Shown here one piece after another: positions 1-7,762 of a stretch of DNA of 34,929 nt. The notes beneath the pieces are model-generated. The model did not search any database. It saw nothing but the letters and a program-made list of their open reading frames with translations, and had not been told where the DNA came from. This DNA comes from Anaeromicrobium sp. (GTDB taxonomy: Bacteria; Bacillota; Clostridia; Peptostreptococcales; Thermotaleaceae). The translations under genes were made by a program, and so were the position numbers. Every line of letters begins with the position of its first letter. Position 1 is the stretch's first letter. The DNA is taken from the NCBI RefSeq assembly GCF_025210435.1, contig NZ_JAOART010000118.1, positions 1 through 34,929 on the forward strand, read 5' to 3'.

Positions 1-199
1 TTTCAGGAAAATATATTGAAAATTTTTTCCACCCAAGTCCTTGTCACAAGCAAAAGTGTGAATCTTCGTAGATAGGTTCATGAGTCATGTTTAGATAGCA
101 TAGGATGTTGTGACGTTCCAGGGTTCCAAAAATTTTCAATATATTTTCCCTTATAGGCAAGTTACTGTATAAAGAAAGCTTAGTGTTAATAAATCTATA
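1..199 (+). repeat. Element A copy 1 (left arm cut by window edge)
   Basis: Intergenic repeat. Left inner arm GGAAAATATATTGAAAATTT (from about 6) is the reverse complement of the right inner arm ending about 151, giving a 22-bp perfect stem. Between them lies a GC-richer core that is nearly identical in all full copies, followed by the right outer arm (TTATAGGCAAGTTACTGTATA) and the tip AAATCTATA at 191-199. The left outer arm lies outside the window. No coding potential or transposase is visible. Confidence 0.85.
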
Positions 200-434
200 T
201 AGATTTCTGGTGTATAAACTTGCTTTATGTGAGCCTATTTCAGGAAACTATTGAAAATCTTTTCCACCCAAGTCCTTGTCACAAGCGAAAGTGTGAATCT
301 TCGTATATAGGTTCATGTGTCATGTTGGAGTAGCATAAGATGTTGTGACGTTCCAGGGTTCCAAAAATTTTCAATATATTTCCCCTTATAGGTAAGTTAG
401 TGTATGGGGAAGTTTTGGCATGATAAATCTATAG
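198..434 (+). repeat. Element A copy 2, in tandem with copy 1
   Basis: Full copy. It starts with TATAGATTTCTGG, has the left outer arm (AACTTGC...GCCTAT), the inner arm and the conserved core, and ends ...AAATCTATAG. It shares its tip with copy 1 at the palindrome AAATCTATATAGATTT (191-206). Its left inner arm (GGAAACTATTGAAAATC) does not pair fully with its own right arm but matches the right arm of copy 3 (6381-6618), which suggests exchange between copies. It ends just before the promoter of the first operon. Confidence 0.85.
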
Positions 435-440
435 GGGAAT

Positions 441-468
441 TTGTTTAAAAATTTTATTTTGTTATAAT
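441..468 (+). promoter_or_regulatory. Sigma-A-type promoter of the mazG-like/gdpP operon
   Basis: TTGTTT (441-446), a 16-bp spacer and a perfect TATAAT (463-468), 24 bp ahead of the GTG start at 492. It sits just after element A copy 2, so the element is probably not part of this transcript. Inferred from consensus only. Confidence 0.6.
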
Positions 469-491
469 GTATATTAAAGGGGGATGAGCCC

Positions 492-818
492 GTGTTTAAA
501 GATGGGAATAATATAGACATAACTAGGAACATAAGGCTTATAGAATGGCTTAAAAGTGAATTGTTAACTACTATGGCCTCACTGTTTGAGATTCTTCTTA
601 AAGTAGAAAAAGCGTCCCAAGAAACATTAGTGGATATTTTGGCTAATATAATATTAGTTACTTATGTCCTAGGGAAAAGACTTGGTATAAATTTTTCTAG
701 AGTTGATATGAAAATAGAGGATAAATTACGTTTAGGAATTTTAGAAAAGCATAAAATAGAAGAATGGAATGGAGATTTGTCTGCACTGAAGCAACATTTG
801 AGCAGAAAAGGAAGTTAG
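492..818 (+). CDS. MazG-like family protein
   Basis: 108-aa protein resembling the short clostridial MazG-like family, a distant relative of all-alpha NTP pyrophosphohydrolases, found at the head of the yybS/gdpP/rplI/dnaB block. I see the typical opening (IRLIEWLKSEL), the helical segment LVDILANIILVTYVLGKRLGI and a charged C-terminus. The acidic EExxE metal-binding pattern of active MazG enzymes is not obvious, so catalytic activity is doubtful and its role is unknown. The GTG start follows AGGGGG at 8 nt spacing. It is followed 12 bp later by the DUF2232 gene, consistent with an operon. Family assignment rests on remembered similarity plus synteny. Confidence 0.7.
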   Translation: MFKDGNNIDITRNIRLIEWLKSELLTTMASLFEILLKVEKASQETLVDILANIILVTYVLGKRLGINFSRVDMKIEDKLRLGILEKHKIEEWNGDLSALKQHLSRKGS

Positions 819-830
819 GAGTGATATTAG

Positions 831-1784
831 TTGAATACGGAAAATAAAACTAGAGGTATGATAGAAGCAGCAATGATGGTGACCTTAACCTCAGTTTTTG
901 CAGTGATGGGCACGTACATACCATTACTAACATTTATACTGTTGTTGATACCTGTACCATTTATTATCCTTGCTAAGAGAAGGGGCCTTAGCTTTACCAT
1001 ATTAGGTTTAGTTGTGGCATCATTAATAATCAGTATGATAACAGGACCTGCGTCTGCCTTTTTTACAATGTTAACTCCAGGAGTAATAGCAATTGTGGTG
1101 GGGTATATGTTAAGTAAAAATTATTCTCCAGGTAAGATTTTAATAGGTGGAAGTATAGGTGCAATAGTAGCTACCACAGTGCTTATTCAAATAACCACTA
1201 GCATAATGGGAACTACTATAACAGATATGATAACAGACATGATGAAACAATCTGTTGATATGCAACTTAGTATATATAAGAATTTAAAATATGATGGAAC
1301 TCAAATTAAAGAAATGAGTAGCCAGTGGGAACAGATGTCTAAGATGAGTATGATGATGATACCTAGTATGGTTATTATAATGTCTACTTTATTTTCATAT
1401 ATAAATTACTTAGTGGCAATTAAAATATTAAAGAGAGTAAGTAAAGAGGAAGTGTCAGAATTACCTCCTCTTAGATATGTAACACTACCTAAAAACATTG
1501 TTATGGGAAGTTTCTTGATTTTGGCCTTGACCTATATAAGCGGATATTTTAATGTAGTAAATTATAGTACATTAGTTGTAAATGTCCTAATAATATTTCA
1601 AGTAGTTTTTTCTATACAAGGACTAGCCCTAGTAAGTTTCTTTATGCATAGATTTAAATTAAGTAAACCAGTGAGAATAATAATATACATATTTGTGTTA
1701 TTTAATGGATCCTTTATAGCTATATTATCCACACTAGGTTTTGTAGATGCAATTATGAATGTGAGAAGGCTTAAAAGAAGTTAG
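831..1784 (+). CDS. DUF2232 (YybS-like) polytopic membrane protein
   Basis: 317-aa integral membrane protein. Hydrophobic segments lie near residues 10-35, 40-62, 70-90, 98-120, 180-200, 222-245, 250-275 and 280-305, a YybS/DUF2232 arrangement, with an ECF-transporter-S-component-like feel in the N-terminal half. The loop at about 125-165 is methionine-rich. In Firmicutes this family sits directly upstream of gdpP and rplI, as here, but its biochemical role is not established. The start is TTG, with AGGAGTGAT 7-8 nt upstream. Its TAG stop overlaps the ribosome site of the next gene, so it is probably translationally coupled to gdpP. Confidence 0.8.
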   Translation: MNTENKTRGMIEAAMMVTLTSVFAVMGTYIPLLTFILLLIPVPFIILAKRRGLSFTILGLVVASLIISMITGPASAFFTMLTPGVIAIVVGYMLSKNYSPGKILIGGSIGAIVATTVLIQITTSIMGTTITDMITDMMKQSVDMQLSIYKNLKYDGTQIKEMSSQWEQMSKMSMMMIPSMVIIMSTLFSYINYLVAIKILKRVSKEEVSELPPLRYVTLPKNIVMGSFLILALTYISGYFNVVNYSTLVVNVLIIFQVVFSIQGLALVSFFMHRFKLSKPVRIIIYIFVLFNGSFIAILSTLGFVDAIMNVRRLKRS

Positions 1785-1798
1785 GAGTGTCTAGTATT

Positions 1799-3793
1799 AT
1801 GAGAAAAAACTTGTTAATGAAGATTTTGACTCCAGATACAAAACTTCACTTATGGATCATATCTTTCCTTGTAATAGTAATAGCCTATTATAATCGTGTG
1901 ATAGGAGTAGTTGGTTTATTATTAGTGGCATATTTAATATACCATAATATAAAAATTCAATATGATAGAAAAGAATTATGGACAAAGTATGTGGAAGATT
2001 TATCTTCTGATATGGACTCTGTAACTAGACATGCCATACTAAATTCTCCTACTCCCCTTACAGTAGTGGAATTTGATGGAGAAATAATATGGTATAATAA
2101 GAATTTTTCAAATATGTTTCAATGTAATGATTTATTAGAAAAGAATATTGAAAATATAATACCAGATTTTAAATTAGATTGTATATTGAGAGATAAAGAA
2201 AAATATAATAAGGTAATAATTGAAGATAGATGCTATAATCTATTATATAATATTGTAAAAACTGATAAAAAACACGATAGAAGATATATTATAATGCTCT
2301 ATTGGGTAGATATTACAGATTATAACAATCTATTAGAAGTTTATTATAATGAAAAGCCTAGTGTATTAATCATAGAAGTAGATAACTATGATGATGTACT
2401 TAAAAATGTAAGCGAAGAAAATAAACCGCTCATGATAGCAGAAATAGATAGAAGAATAAACCTTTGGTGTTCAAAGATGAATGGAATTGTTCAGAAGTAC
2501 CAAAAGGATAAATATATAGTCTTTATTGAAAGGCAAAATGTGGATACACTAGAGGCCAGAAAGTTTACCATACTAGATGAAATAAGAGAAATAGAGGCAG
2601 GAAATACAATACCTGTAACTTTAAGCATAGGAGTGGGCCTTAGGGGAAAGACTTTTACTGAAACTAGAGAATATGCCAGGGCTGCCCTTGACTTAGCCTT
2701 AGGTCGTGGTGGTGATCAGGCCGTTGTAAAAAGAGACGACTTAATAGAATTTTATGGTGGTAAAACTAAGGCTGTGGAAAAGAGAAATAAGGTAAAGGCC
2801 CGTGTAATAGCCCATGCCTTAAGACAGCTTATAGATGAAGCAAAGGAAGTAATTATCATGGGGCATAAGTTTCCAGATATGGATAGTTTAGGAGCTGCCA
2901 TAGGTGTATATAGGGCTGCTAAGAACAGAGGAAAAGATGCTTATATAGTATTTAATAAAAGTAATGCAGGTATTAAAATATTACATGATGAGTTAGTAAA
3001 TAGTAATAATTATGATTTTATTACAAACGACCAATTTCTAGATATAGTATCTAAGGATACATTAATTGTGGTGGTAGATACCCATAGACCAAGTTTCACC
3101 CAATGTCCAGAGGCATTACTTAAATCTAATAAAATAGTTTTGATAGATCATCACAGAAGGGGAGCTGAGTTTATAGACAATACGGTTTTAAAGTATTTAG
3201 AACCCTATGCTTCATCCACATGTGAATTGGTAACTGAAATTCTTCAATATATGAATGATAAAATAAATATAGGTAAATTAGATGCAGAAAGTTTGCTTGC
3301 AGGAATAACTGTTGATACGAAGAATTTCACATTTAAAACGGGAGTACGAACCTTTGAAGCGGCTTCTTATTTAAGACGTGCAGGGGCAGATACTACAAAT
3401 GTAAAGCAATTTTTCCAAGATGATTTAAATACTTTTGTGGCAAGGGCTGAGGTAGTAAAGAATGCAAGGGATATAGGAAGACAAATTGCATTATCCATTT
3501 GCCCAAGGGGTATACAAAATCCAGCATTGGTAGCTGCACAAGCTGCTGATGAACTCTTAAATATAAAGGGCATAATAGCATCCTTTGTATTAGGCTATAG
3601 AGGGGATGATGAAATAATAATAAGTGGAAGGTCCCTTGGAGATATAAATGTGCAGGTAATACTAGAAAAACTAGGGGGTGGAGGTCACCTTACAGTTGCA
3701 GGGGCACAGCTTTCACAGGTGAATTTAGAAGGAGCAATAGAAAAGCTCGAAGAATCTATAGATGAATATTTTAAGGAAGGTGAAGATCAATGA
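1799..3793 (+). CDS. gdpP: Cyclic-di-AMP phosphodiesterase GdpP (DHH family)
   Basis: 664-aa membrane-anchored phosphodiesterase that hydrolyses c-di-AMP to pApA, affecting potassium/osmotic homeostasis and cell-wall stress responses. Two N-terminal membrane segments (about 18-55) are followed by a PAS-like domain (about 80-170), a degenerate GGDEF domain (about 180-310, no GGDEF signature) and the catalytic DHH/DHHA1 part. Metal ligands are visible: H356-x-x-P-D-x-D, VDTH, D450-H451-H452 and VDTK, with the DHHA1 motif GGGGH at about 626-630. I chose ATG 1799 because AGGAGTG (1783-1789) lies 9 nt upstream; the in-frame GTG at 1787 falls inside that ribosome site. The stop overlaps the rplI start (ATGA). 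Confidence 0.93.
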   Translation: MRKNLLMKILTPDTKLHLWIISFLVIVIAYYNRVIGVVGLLLVAYLIYHNIKIQYDRKELWTKYVEDLSSDMDSVTRHAILNSPTPLTVVEFDGEIIWYNKNFSNMFQCNDLLEKNIENIIPDFKLDCILRDKEKYNKVIIEDRCYNLLYNIVKTDKKHDRRYIIMLYWVDITDYNNLLEVYYNEKPSVLIIEVDNYDDVLKNVSEENKPLMIAEIDRRINLWCSKMNGIVQKYQKDKYIVFIERQNVDTLEARKFTILDEIREIEAGNTIPVTLSIGVGLRGKTFTETREYARAALDLALGRGGDQAVVKRDDLIEFYGGKTKAVEKRNKVKARVIAHALRQLIDEAKEVIIMGHKFPDMDSLGAAIGVYRAAKNRGKDAYIVFNKSNAGIKILHDELVNSNNYDFITNDQFLDIVSKDTLIVVVDTHRPSFTQCPEALLKSNKIVLIDHHRRGAEFIDNTVLKYLEPYASSTCELVTEILQYMNDKINIGKLDAESLLAGITVDTKNFTFKTGVRTFEAASYLRRAGADTTNVKQFFQDDLNTFVARAEVVKNARDIGRQIALSICPRGIQNPALVAAQAADELLNIKGIIASFVLGYRGDDEIIISGRSLGDINVQVILEKLGGGGHLTVAGAQLSQVNLEGAIEKLEESIDEYFKEGEDQ

Positions 3794-4236
3794 AAGTAAT
3801 TTTATTAAAGGATATAAAGGGAACAGGTAAAAAGGGTCAAGTAATAAATGCTAGTGATGGTCATGCGAGAAACTATTTAATTCCAAGGGGGTTGGCCAAG
3901 GAAGCTACTAGTGGAAATATGAAGATATTAGAAAAACAAAATGCTGCTGAAGATAGAAAGAGAGAAGAAGAATTTCAAGAAGCTAAGGAATTGGCAGCTA
4001 AAATAGAGGAACTAAAAATTGTTTTAAAATCTAAGGCTGGAAATGGTGGAAAACTATTTGGTTCTATAACTGCAAAGGATATTGCCACAGAGTTAAATAA
4101 AAACCACGGAATTAAAGTTGATAAGAGAAAGATAAAGCTAGATGATCCTATTAGAACACTTGGTGTAACTATTGTTGAAGTAAAGTTACATCCTAAGGTA
4201 GTAGGAAAGCTTAGTGTGCAGGTTTTAGAAGCTTAA
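3790..4236 (+). CDS. rplI: 50S ribosomal protein L9
   Basis: 148 aa, the usual L9 length. The N-terminal rRNA-binding domain begins [18 protein letters not shown] and has the signature [10 protein letters not shown] long connecting helix rich in Glu/Lys (about 45-75) leads to the C-terminal domain starting around [14 protein letters not shown]9 binds 23S rRNA at the L1-stalk base and helps maintain reading frame. The ATG overlaps the gdpP stop by 4 bp, so the two are translationally coupled, and dnaB follows. The space before dnaB holds a repeat element and a strong hairpin, which could uncouple L9 from DnaB expression. Confidence 0.98.
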   Translation: MKVILLKDIKGTGKKGQVINASDGHARNYLIPRGLAKEATSGNMKILEKQNAAEDRKREEEFQEAKELAAKIEELKIVLKSKAGNGGKLFGSITAKDIATELNKNHGIKVDKRKIKLDDPIRTLGVTIVEVKLHPKVVGKLSVQVLEA

Positions 4237-4240
4237 TAGA

Positions 4241-4402
4241 TTAGGCATATTCAAAAAATAAATTAGTCATTTCACTGGTTATTTGAATTATTTTCTTTGT
4301 TATGGAATCGCTTACATATGTTTAATATGCTCGCTCACCATGCCTTGAAAATAATCCAAATTTCTCAGAGAACTGGCTAGTTTATTTCTTTCATATGTCC
4401 TA
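4241..4402 (+). repeat. Element B copy 1 (between rplI and dnaB)
   Basis: About 160-bp imperfect inverted repeat. Left arm TTAGGCATATTCAAAAAATA... pairs with a right arm ending ...TTTCTTTCATATGTCCTA across roughly 55 bp. The central part contains GGAATCGCTTACATATG and CTCGCTCACCATGCC. It starts 5 bp after the rplI stop and is nearly identical to 17897-18059; copies at 23739-23900 and 28737-28898 are inverted. No ORF or transposase: a MITE-like or RNA-hairpin element. Confidence 0.85.
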
Positions 4403-4423
4403 TAGAAAAAGTTTAATTGAATG

Positions 4424-4460
4424 GGGATGGTTTAGGAAATGTGTTTTCCAAAACCGTCCC
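4424..4460 (+). promoter_or_regulatory. Strong hairpin in the dnaB leader
   Basis: GGGATGGTTTAGGAAA (from 4424) pairs with TTTTCCAAAACCGTCCC (4444-4460), leaving two internal mismatches and a short loop. No T-run follows, so it is not a standard terminator. It ends 21 bp before the dnaB start and may affect mRNA processing or attenuation. Structure is seen directly; function is inferred. Confidence 0.5.
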
Positions 4461-4481
4461 TATTATAGAAAGGGGAAGTAA

Positions 4482-5807
4482 ATGGAAAGCTTAGGAAGAA
4501 TACCACCACATAATATGGATGCAGAACAGTCTGTATTAGGTTCTATGATACTAGATAAGGAAGCCATAATTACAGTAGCAGAAATTTTGAGATGGGACGA
4601 TTTTTATAGGGAGTCTCATGGTCAAATCTATGGAGCTATACTAGAACTTTATAAAAAGGATGAACCAGTAGATCTAGTTACCCTATCAGAGGCTCTTATT
4701 CAAAGGAATATGTTAGATGCAATTGGTGGAATAACCTATTTAACTAGTCTTTCTGATGCGGTACCTACTACTACTAATGTGAAATATTATGCACAAATAG
4801 TAGAAGAAAAATCTATTTTGAGAAGACTTATAAAAGCTTCTTCTGAAATCCTAGATAAGGGATATAGTGCAGATGAAGATGTTATGCAAATTTTAGATGG
4901 GGCAGAAAAAAGCATATTTGACATATCTCAAAAGAGAAATCAAGATGGATTTAGTGTTATAAAGGATATATTATTAGATACTTTCAACCAGATAGAAGAA
5001 TTGTATGAAAACAAAGGTGGAATTACAGGTCTTACTTCTGGATTTACAGATATAGATAGAAAGACTTCTGGCCTTCAAAAATCTGATTTAATACTAATTG
5101 CAGCGAGACCAAGTATGGGGAAAACGGCATTTTCACTAAATGTGGCACAAAATGCTGCCATAAAAGGTGGAGCTTCTGTTGCTGTATTCAGTCTAGAGAT
5201 GGCAAAGGACCAATTGGTTCAGCGTATGCTTAGTGCTGAATCATTAATAGAGATACAAAAGATAAGAACTGGTGATTTAACAGAAGATGAATGGCCAAGA
5301 TTAGCTCGTGCCATGGGACCCCTATCTGAGGCCAAGGTCTTTATAGATGATACTCCAGGAATCAGTGTAATGGAGATGAAAGCTAAGTGTAGAAGACTTA
5401 AGATGGAGCAGGGGTTAGACTTAGTACTAATAGATTATCTTCAACTTATGACTGGTGAAGGGGAAAGTAGACAACAGGAAATTTCTAATATATCTAGGGC
5501 ATTAAAGGGATTAGCAAGGGAAATGGACTGTCCTGTTATAGCCTTGTCCCAGTTATCTCGTGCACCTGAATTAAGAGCAGATCATAGACCTATACTTTCG
5601 GATTTAAGAGAATCTGGAGCCATAGAACAGGATGCGGATATAGTAATGTTTTTATATAGGGATGAATATTATCATGCAGATTCGGAGAAAAAAAATATAG
5701 GTGAAGTTATCATAGCAAAACAACGTAATGGTTCTACAGGAACGGTAGAGTTAGCTTGGTTGGGTCAGTTCACAAAGTTTGCTGATTTAGACAGATATCA
5801 TGAATAA
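4482..5807 (+). CDS. dnaB: Replicative DNA helicase DnaB
   Basis: 441-aa hexameric 5'-3' helicase (DnaC in Bacillus naming) that unwinds DNA at the fork and contacts primase. The N-terminal domain starts RIPPHNMDAEQSVLGSMI, a hallmark of the family. The RecA-like domain carries Walker A ARPSMGKTAF with K214, the SLEMAKDQLVQRM segment, Walker B VLIDYLQLM with D318, and the arginine/Q region ALSQLSRAPELR, followed by the C-terminal SDLRESGAIEQDADIVMFLYR block. Length is typical and no intein is present. AAAGGGGAAG precedes the ATG at about 6 nt. The position after rplI is the common Firmicutes order. Confidence 0.98.
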   Translation: MESLGRIPPHNMDAEQSVLGSMILDKEAIITVAEILRWDDFYRESHGQIYGAILELYKKDEPVDLVTLSEALIQRNMLDAIGGITYLTSLSDAVPTTTNVKYYAQIVEEKSILRRLIKASSEILDKGYSADEDVMQILDGAEKSIFDISQKRNQDGFSVIKDILLDTFNQIEELYENKGGITGLTSGFTDIDRKTSGLQKSDLILIAARPSMGKTAFSLNVAQNAAIKGGASVAVFSLEMAKDQLVQRMLSAESLIEIQKIRTGDLTEDEWPRLARAMGPLSEAKVFIDDTPGISVMEMKAKCRRLKMEQGLDLVLIDYLQLMTGEGESRQQEISNISRALKGLAREMDCPVIALSQLSRAPELRADHRPILSDLRESGAIEQDADIVMFLYRDEYYHADSEKKNIGEVIIAKQRNGSTGTVELAWLGQFTKFADLDRYHE

Positions 5808-5824
5808 ATGGGGGAGGAATGACA

Positions 5825-6319
5825 ATGATTTTTTCTAATTTAAATGAGTTAGAGGTTTTAAAAATAGCAAAGGGAATTGAAGAAACAGGATACAATTTTT
5901 ATAAAAGTGCAGCAGAAAAATTTAAGGATTTAGAAGTTAAAGAAATGCTTGAACAGTTAGCAGATGAGGAAATGGAGCATATGATAACTTTCCAAAGAAT
6001 ATATGAGAGAGTTAAAGAGAAGTCTTTAAACGAGGATGTTAATTCTTTTGATGAAGAAACAACGGCTTATCTAAAGGCCATTAGTGAGACTTCCGTATTT
6101 AACGTAAATAATGTTACAGGAGGAGCTATTTCCTTAGTAAGAACTCCTGCAGATGTGATAAGAATGGGAATGCAGGCAGAGAAGGATTCCATATTATTTT
6201 ATGAAACGGTTTTAAAGCATACTAAAGAGGAATTAACTCAAAAGACCTTAAGAAGACTTATAAAAGAAGAGATTAAGCATCTTCATGAATTTAGAAATTT
6301 ATTAGAAGAAGTAAAGTAG
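5825..6319 (+). CDS. Ferritin-like / rubrerythrin-type diiron protein
   Basis: 164-aa four-helix protein with two repeats of the ferritin-like carboxylate pattern: EETGYNFY...DEEMEHM in the first half and MQAEKDSILFYE...IKEEIKHLHEF in the second. These are the Glu/His ligands of a diiron site. The C-terminal rubredoxin domain of classical rubrerythrin is absent. Such proteins are linked to peroxide or oxygen detoxification or iron handling in anaerobes, but the substrate here cannot be read from sequence. I chose ATG 5825 because GGGGAGG lies 8 nt upstream; an in-frame ATG at 5819 is too close to it. A strong terminator follows. Confidence 0.8.
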   Translation: MIFSNLNELEVLKIAKGIEETGYNFYKSAAEKFKDLEVKEMLEQLADEEMEHMITFQRIYERVKEKSLNEDVNSFDEETTAYLKAISETSVFNVNNVTGGAISLVRTPADVIRMGMQAEKDSILFYETVLKHTKEELTQKTLRRLIKEEIKHLHEFRNLLEEVK

Positions 6320-6347
6320 AAAAAGCCCATATTTATGGGCTTTTTTT
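6320..6347 (+). terminator. Rho-independent terminator after the ferritin-like gene
   Basis: AAAAGCCCATA / TATGGGCTTTTTTT hairpin with a small loop and a T-run, starting immediately after the stop codon. It closes the dnaB/ferritin-like transcript. Confidence 0.9.
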
Positions 6348-6359
6348 CATTTTAAAGAA

Positions 6360-6375
6360 CGTTTCACGTGAAACA
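6360..6375. other. parS: parS site (ParB/Spo0J binding)
   Basis: CGTTTCACGTGAAACA contains the 14-bp perfect palindrome GTTTCACGTGAAAC. It matches the Bacillus parS consensus TGTTNCACGTGAAACA at all specified positions except the first. ParB loads here and nucleates chromosome partition complexes and SMC recruitment. It is intergenic and supports an origin-proximal location. It lies 5 bp left of element A copy 3. Confidence 0.85.
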
Positions 6376-6380
6376 TTAAA

Positions 6381-6618
6381 TATGGATTTGTTATTTATAA
6401 ACTTACTTTAGGTGTGCCTACTTCAGGAAAAGAGATTGAAAATTTTTCCCACCCCAGTCCTTGTTACAAGCGAAAGTGTGAATCTTCGTAGATAGGTTCA
6501 TGAGTCATGTTGGAGTAGCATAGGATGTTGTGACGTTCCAGGGTTCCAAAAATTTTCAATAGTTTCCCTTATAGGCAAGTTACTGTATAAAGAAATTTTA
6601 AAACCATGAAATCTGTAG
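6381..6618 (+). repeat. Element A copy 3
   Basis: Full copy from TATGGATTTG to AAATCTGTAG, in the same orientation as the other copies. The core differs at a few positions. GTTACAA replaces GTCACAA, which keeps pairing with the downstream TTGTGAC through a G-U wobble. The left arm (GGAAAAGAGATTG) and right arm (CAATAGTTTCCC) do not fully match each other; the right arm matches the left arm of copy 2. Confidence 0.85.
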
Positions 6619-6722
6619 AAGGGATTTTTGGGAGAAAATAAGAATATAAAAGATAAAAGGGTGTATTTTTTTATTTAAAAGGGCATACAATCAGAATAGG
6701 AGTGGTATCAAGGGGGGACAAT

Positions 6723-7334
6723 ATGGATAAGATAGTTTACATAAGGAGTATGACGAGGGAAGATGTAAGTGCAATGGTTAAGTGGACAAAGCATGAAAAC
6801 CCTCTTTTTTTTCACTACAATTTTCCTCAGATGAGTGAAAGGGATTGTGATAGATGGTTTTATGAAAGAACGAAGAGAATGGGAAGAAGAAATTTTATTA
6901 TAGAAAATAAAGAAAGGGAAATAGTAGGGTATATGTCCATAAGAAACATTAAATTATTTGGGAGAAGTAGTGAATTGGGCATAGTTATGAATCCTGCTCA
7001 AATGAATAAGAAATATGGAAGAAGTGCCATATTAAAGTTTATGGAGTATTATTTTTATAATATGAATATGAAAAAATTAAAACTCCGGGTAGCTGAATAT
7101 AATGAAAGGGCTTTAAAATGTTATGAAAGCTGTGGATTTAAAAACCTTGGGCAAAGGTATGAACTATTTGAAGATCAAGACTCGGAAGTATTTACTAATG
7201 ATAAGTATAAAGAGTATAAAAAATATTTCAGGTATAAAAGGGATCGTAAGTTGTTAAAATACATTCATATGGAAATAACTAAGGAAAAATATGAGGAAAT
7301 AAAAATATCTCAAGAAAATATGGTATTAGAATGA
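6723..7334 (+). CDS. GNAT-family N-acetyltransferase
   Basis: 203-aa acetyltransferase of the RimJ/RimL-like GNAT type. The N-terminal IRSMTREDVSAMVKW motif leads to the acetyl-CoA-binding region (about 80-110; LGIVMNPAQMNKKYGRSA) and the diagnostic C-terminal LRVAEYNERALKCYESCGFKNLG segment. The substrate (small molecule, antibiotic or protein N-terminus) cannot be predicted. A charged tail of about 40 residues follows the fold. ATG 6723 is preferred because AGGGGGG sits 6 nt upstream; an in-frame GTG at 6702 has no such site. It stands alone between element A copy 3 and the DUF1858 gene. Confidence 0.85.
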   Translation: MDKIVYIRSMTREDVSAMVKWTKHENPLFFHYNFPQMSERDCDRWFYERTKRMGRRNFIIENKEREIVGYMSIRNIKLFGRSSELGIVMNPAQMNKKYGRSAILKFMEYYFYNMNMKKLKLRVAEYNERALKCYESCGFKNLGQRYELFEDQDSEVFTNDKYKEYKKYFRYKRDRKLLKYIHMEITKEKYEEIKISQENMVLE

Positions 7335-7344
7335 GATTAAAGTC

Positions 7345-7372
7345 TTTGATTTATACAAAAAAATGGTATAAT
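7345..7372 (+). promoter_or_regulatory. Promoter of the DUF1858 gene
   Basis: TTTGAT (7345-7350), 16-bp spacer, perfect TATAAT (7367-7372), 38 bp before the start codon. Assigned from consensus alone. Confidence 0.55.
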
Positions 7373-7409
7373 TAAATGTAAAATCATATACATTAAAGGA
7401 GGAAATACT

Positions 7410-7619
7410 ATGGCAAAGGTAACTAAAGATATGAGGGTTGCTCAAGTTTTACAAATGGATAGAGAAACTGCGCCAATTTTCATGAAGTTTGGTCTTCACT
7501 GCTTAGGATGCCCAGGGGCTACAATGGAGAGCATCAGTGATGCTGCTAATGTTCACGGAATAAGTGCAGATGAATTAGTAGAGCAATTAAATAAGCACTT
7601 TGAAGCTAAAGGTGAATAA
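7410..7619 (+). CDS. DUF1858 domain protein (CxxC, hybrid-cluster-associated type)
   Basis: 69-aa protein that is essentially one DUF1858 domain: VTKDMRVAQVLQMDRETAPIF, the cysteine pair HCLGCPGA and a helical tail (SADELVEQLNKHF). Stand-alone DUF1858 proteins are common in strict anaerobes and the domain is also fused to hybrid-cluster or sulfur-relay proteins. The two cysteines suggest a redox or metal/sulfur role, which remains inferred. A consensus AAAGGAGG site precedes the ATG and the gene has its own promoter and terminator, so it is monocistronic. Confidence 0.85.
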   Translation: MAKVTKDMRVAQVLQMDRETAPIFMKFGLHCLGCPGATMESISDAANVHGISADELVEQLNKHFEAKGE

Positions 7620-7648
7620 TAAAAGGGATGCTTAAGCATCTCTTTTTT
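7620..7648 (+). terminator. Terminator after the DUF1858 gene
   Basis: AAAAGGGATGC TTAA GCATCTCTTTTTT: a stem with one mismatch, a four-base loop and a T-run. Confidence 0.85.
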
Positions 7649-7685
7649 ACTTACGAATAAAAATGTGGAATTTCACAAAATATAT

Positions 7686-7725
7686 TTGACTATACACATA
7701 CAATTTGATAACATGTTATGTGTAT
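7686..7725 (+). promoter_or_regulatory. purA promoter with overlapping inverted repeat
   Basis: TTGACT (7686-7691), 17-bp spacer and TAACAT (7709-7714). A perfect 9-bp inverted repeat (ATACACATA 7692-7700, TATGTGTAT 7717-7725) fills the spacer and straddles the predicted start, with AACATGTT in the middle. This is the geometry of a repressor operator. It does not match PurR boxes or purine riboswitches that I know. Confidence 0.5.
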
Positions 7726-7762
7726 GTTCGTATTAAAAAAACTACAAAGGTAGGTGGAGTAC

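Noticed and set aside
1-434. The tandem repeat units at the left edge looked like a possible CRISPR or satellite array.
   Set aside because: Units are about 240 bp with internal inverted arms and occur singly elsewhere; there is no short direct repeat with regular unique spacers and no cas gene.
7680-7750. purA leader as a purine riboswitch.
   Set aside because: It has none of the conserved purine-aptamer junction sequences; the feature is a simple inverted repeat placed over the promoter.
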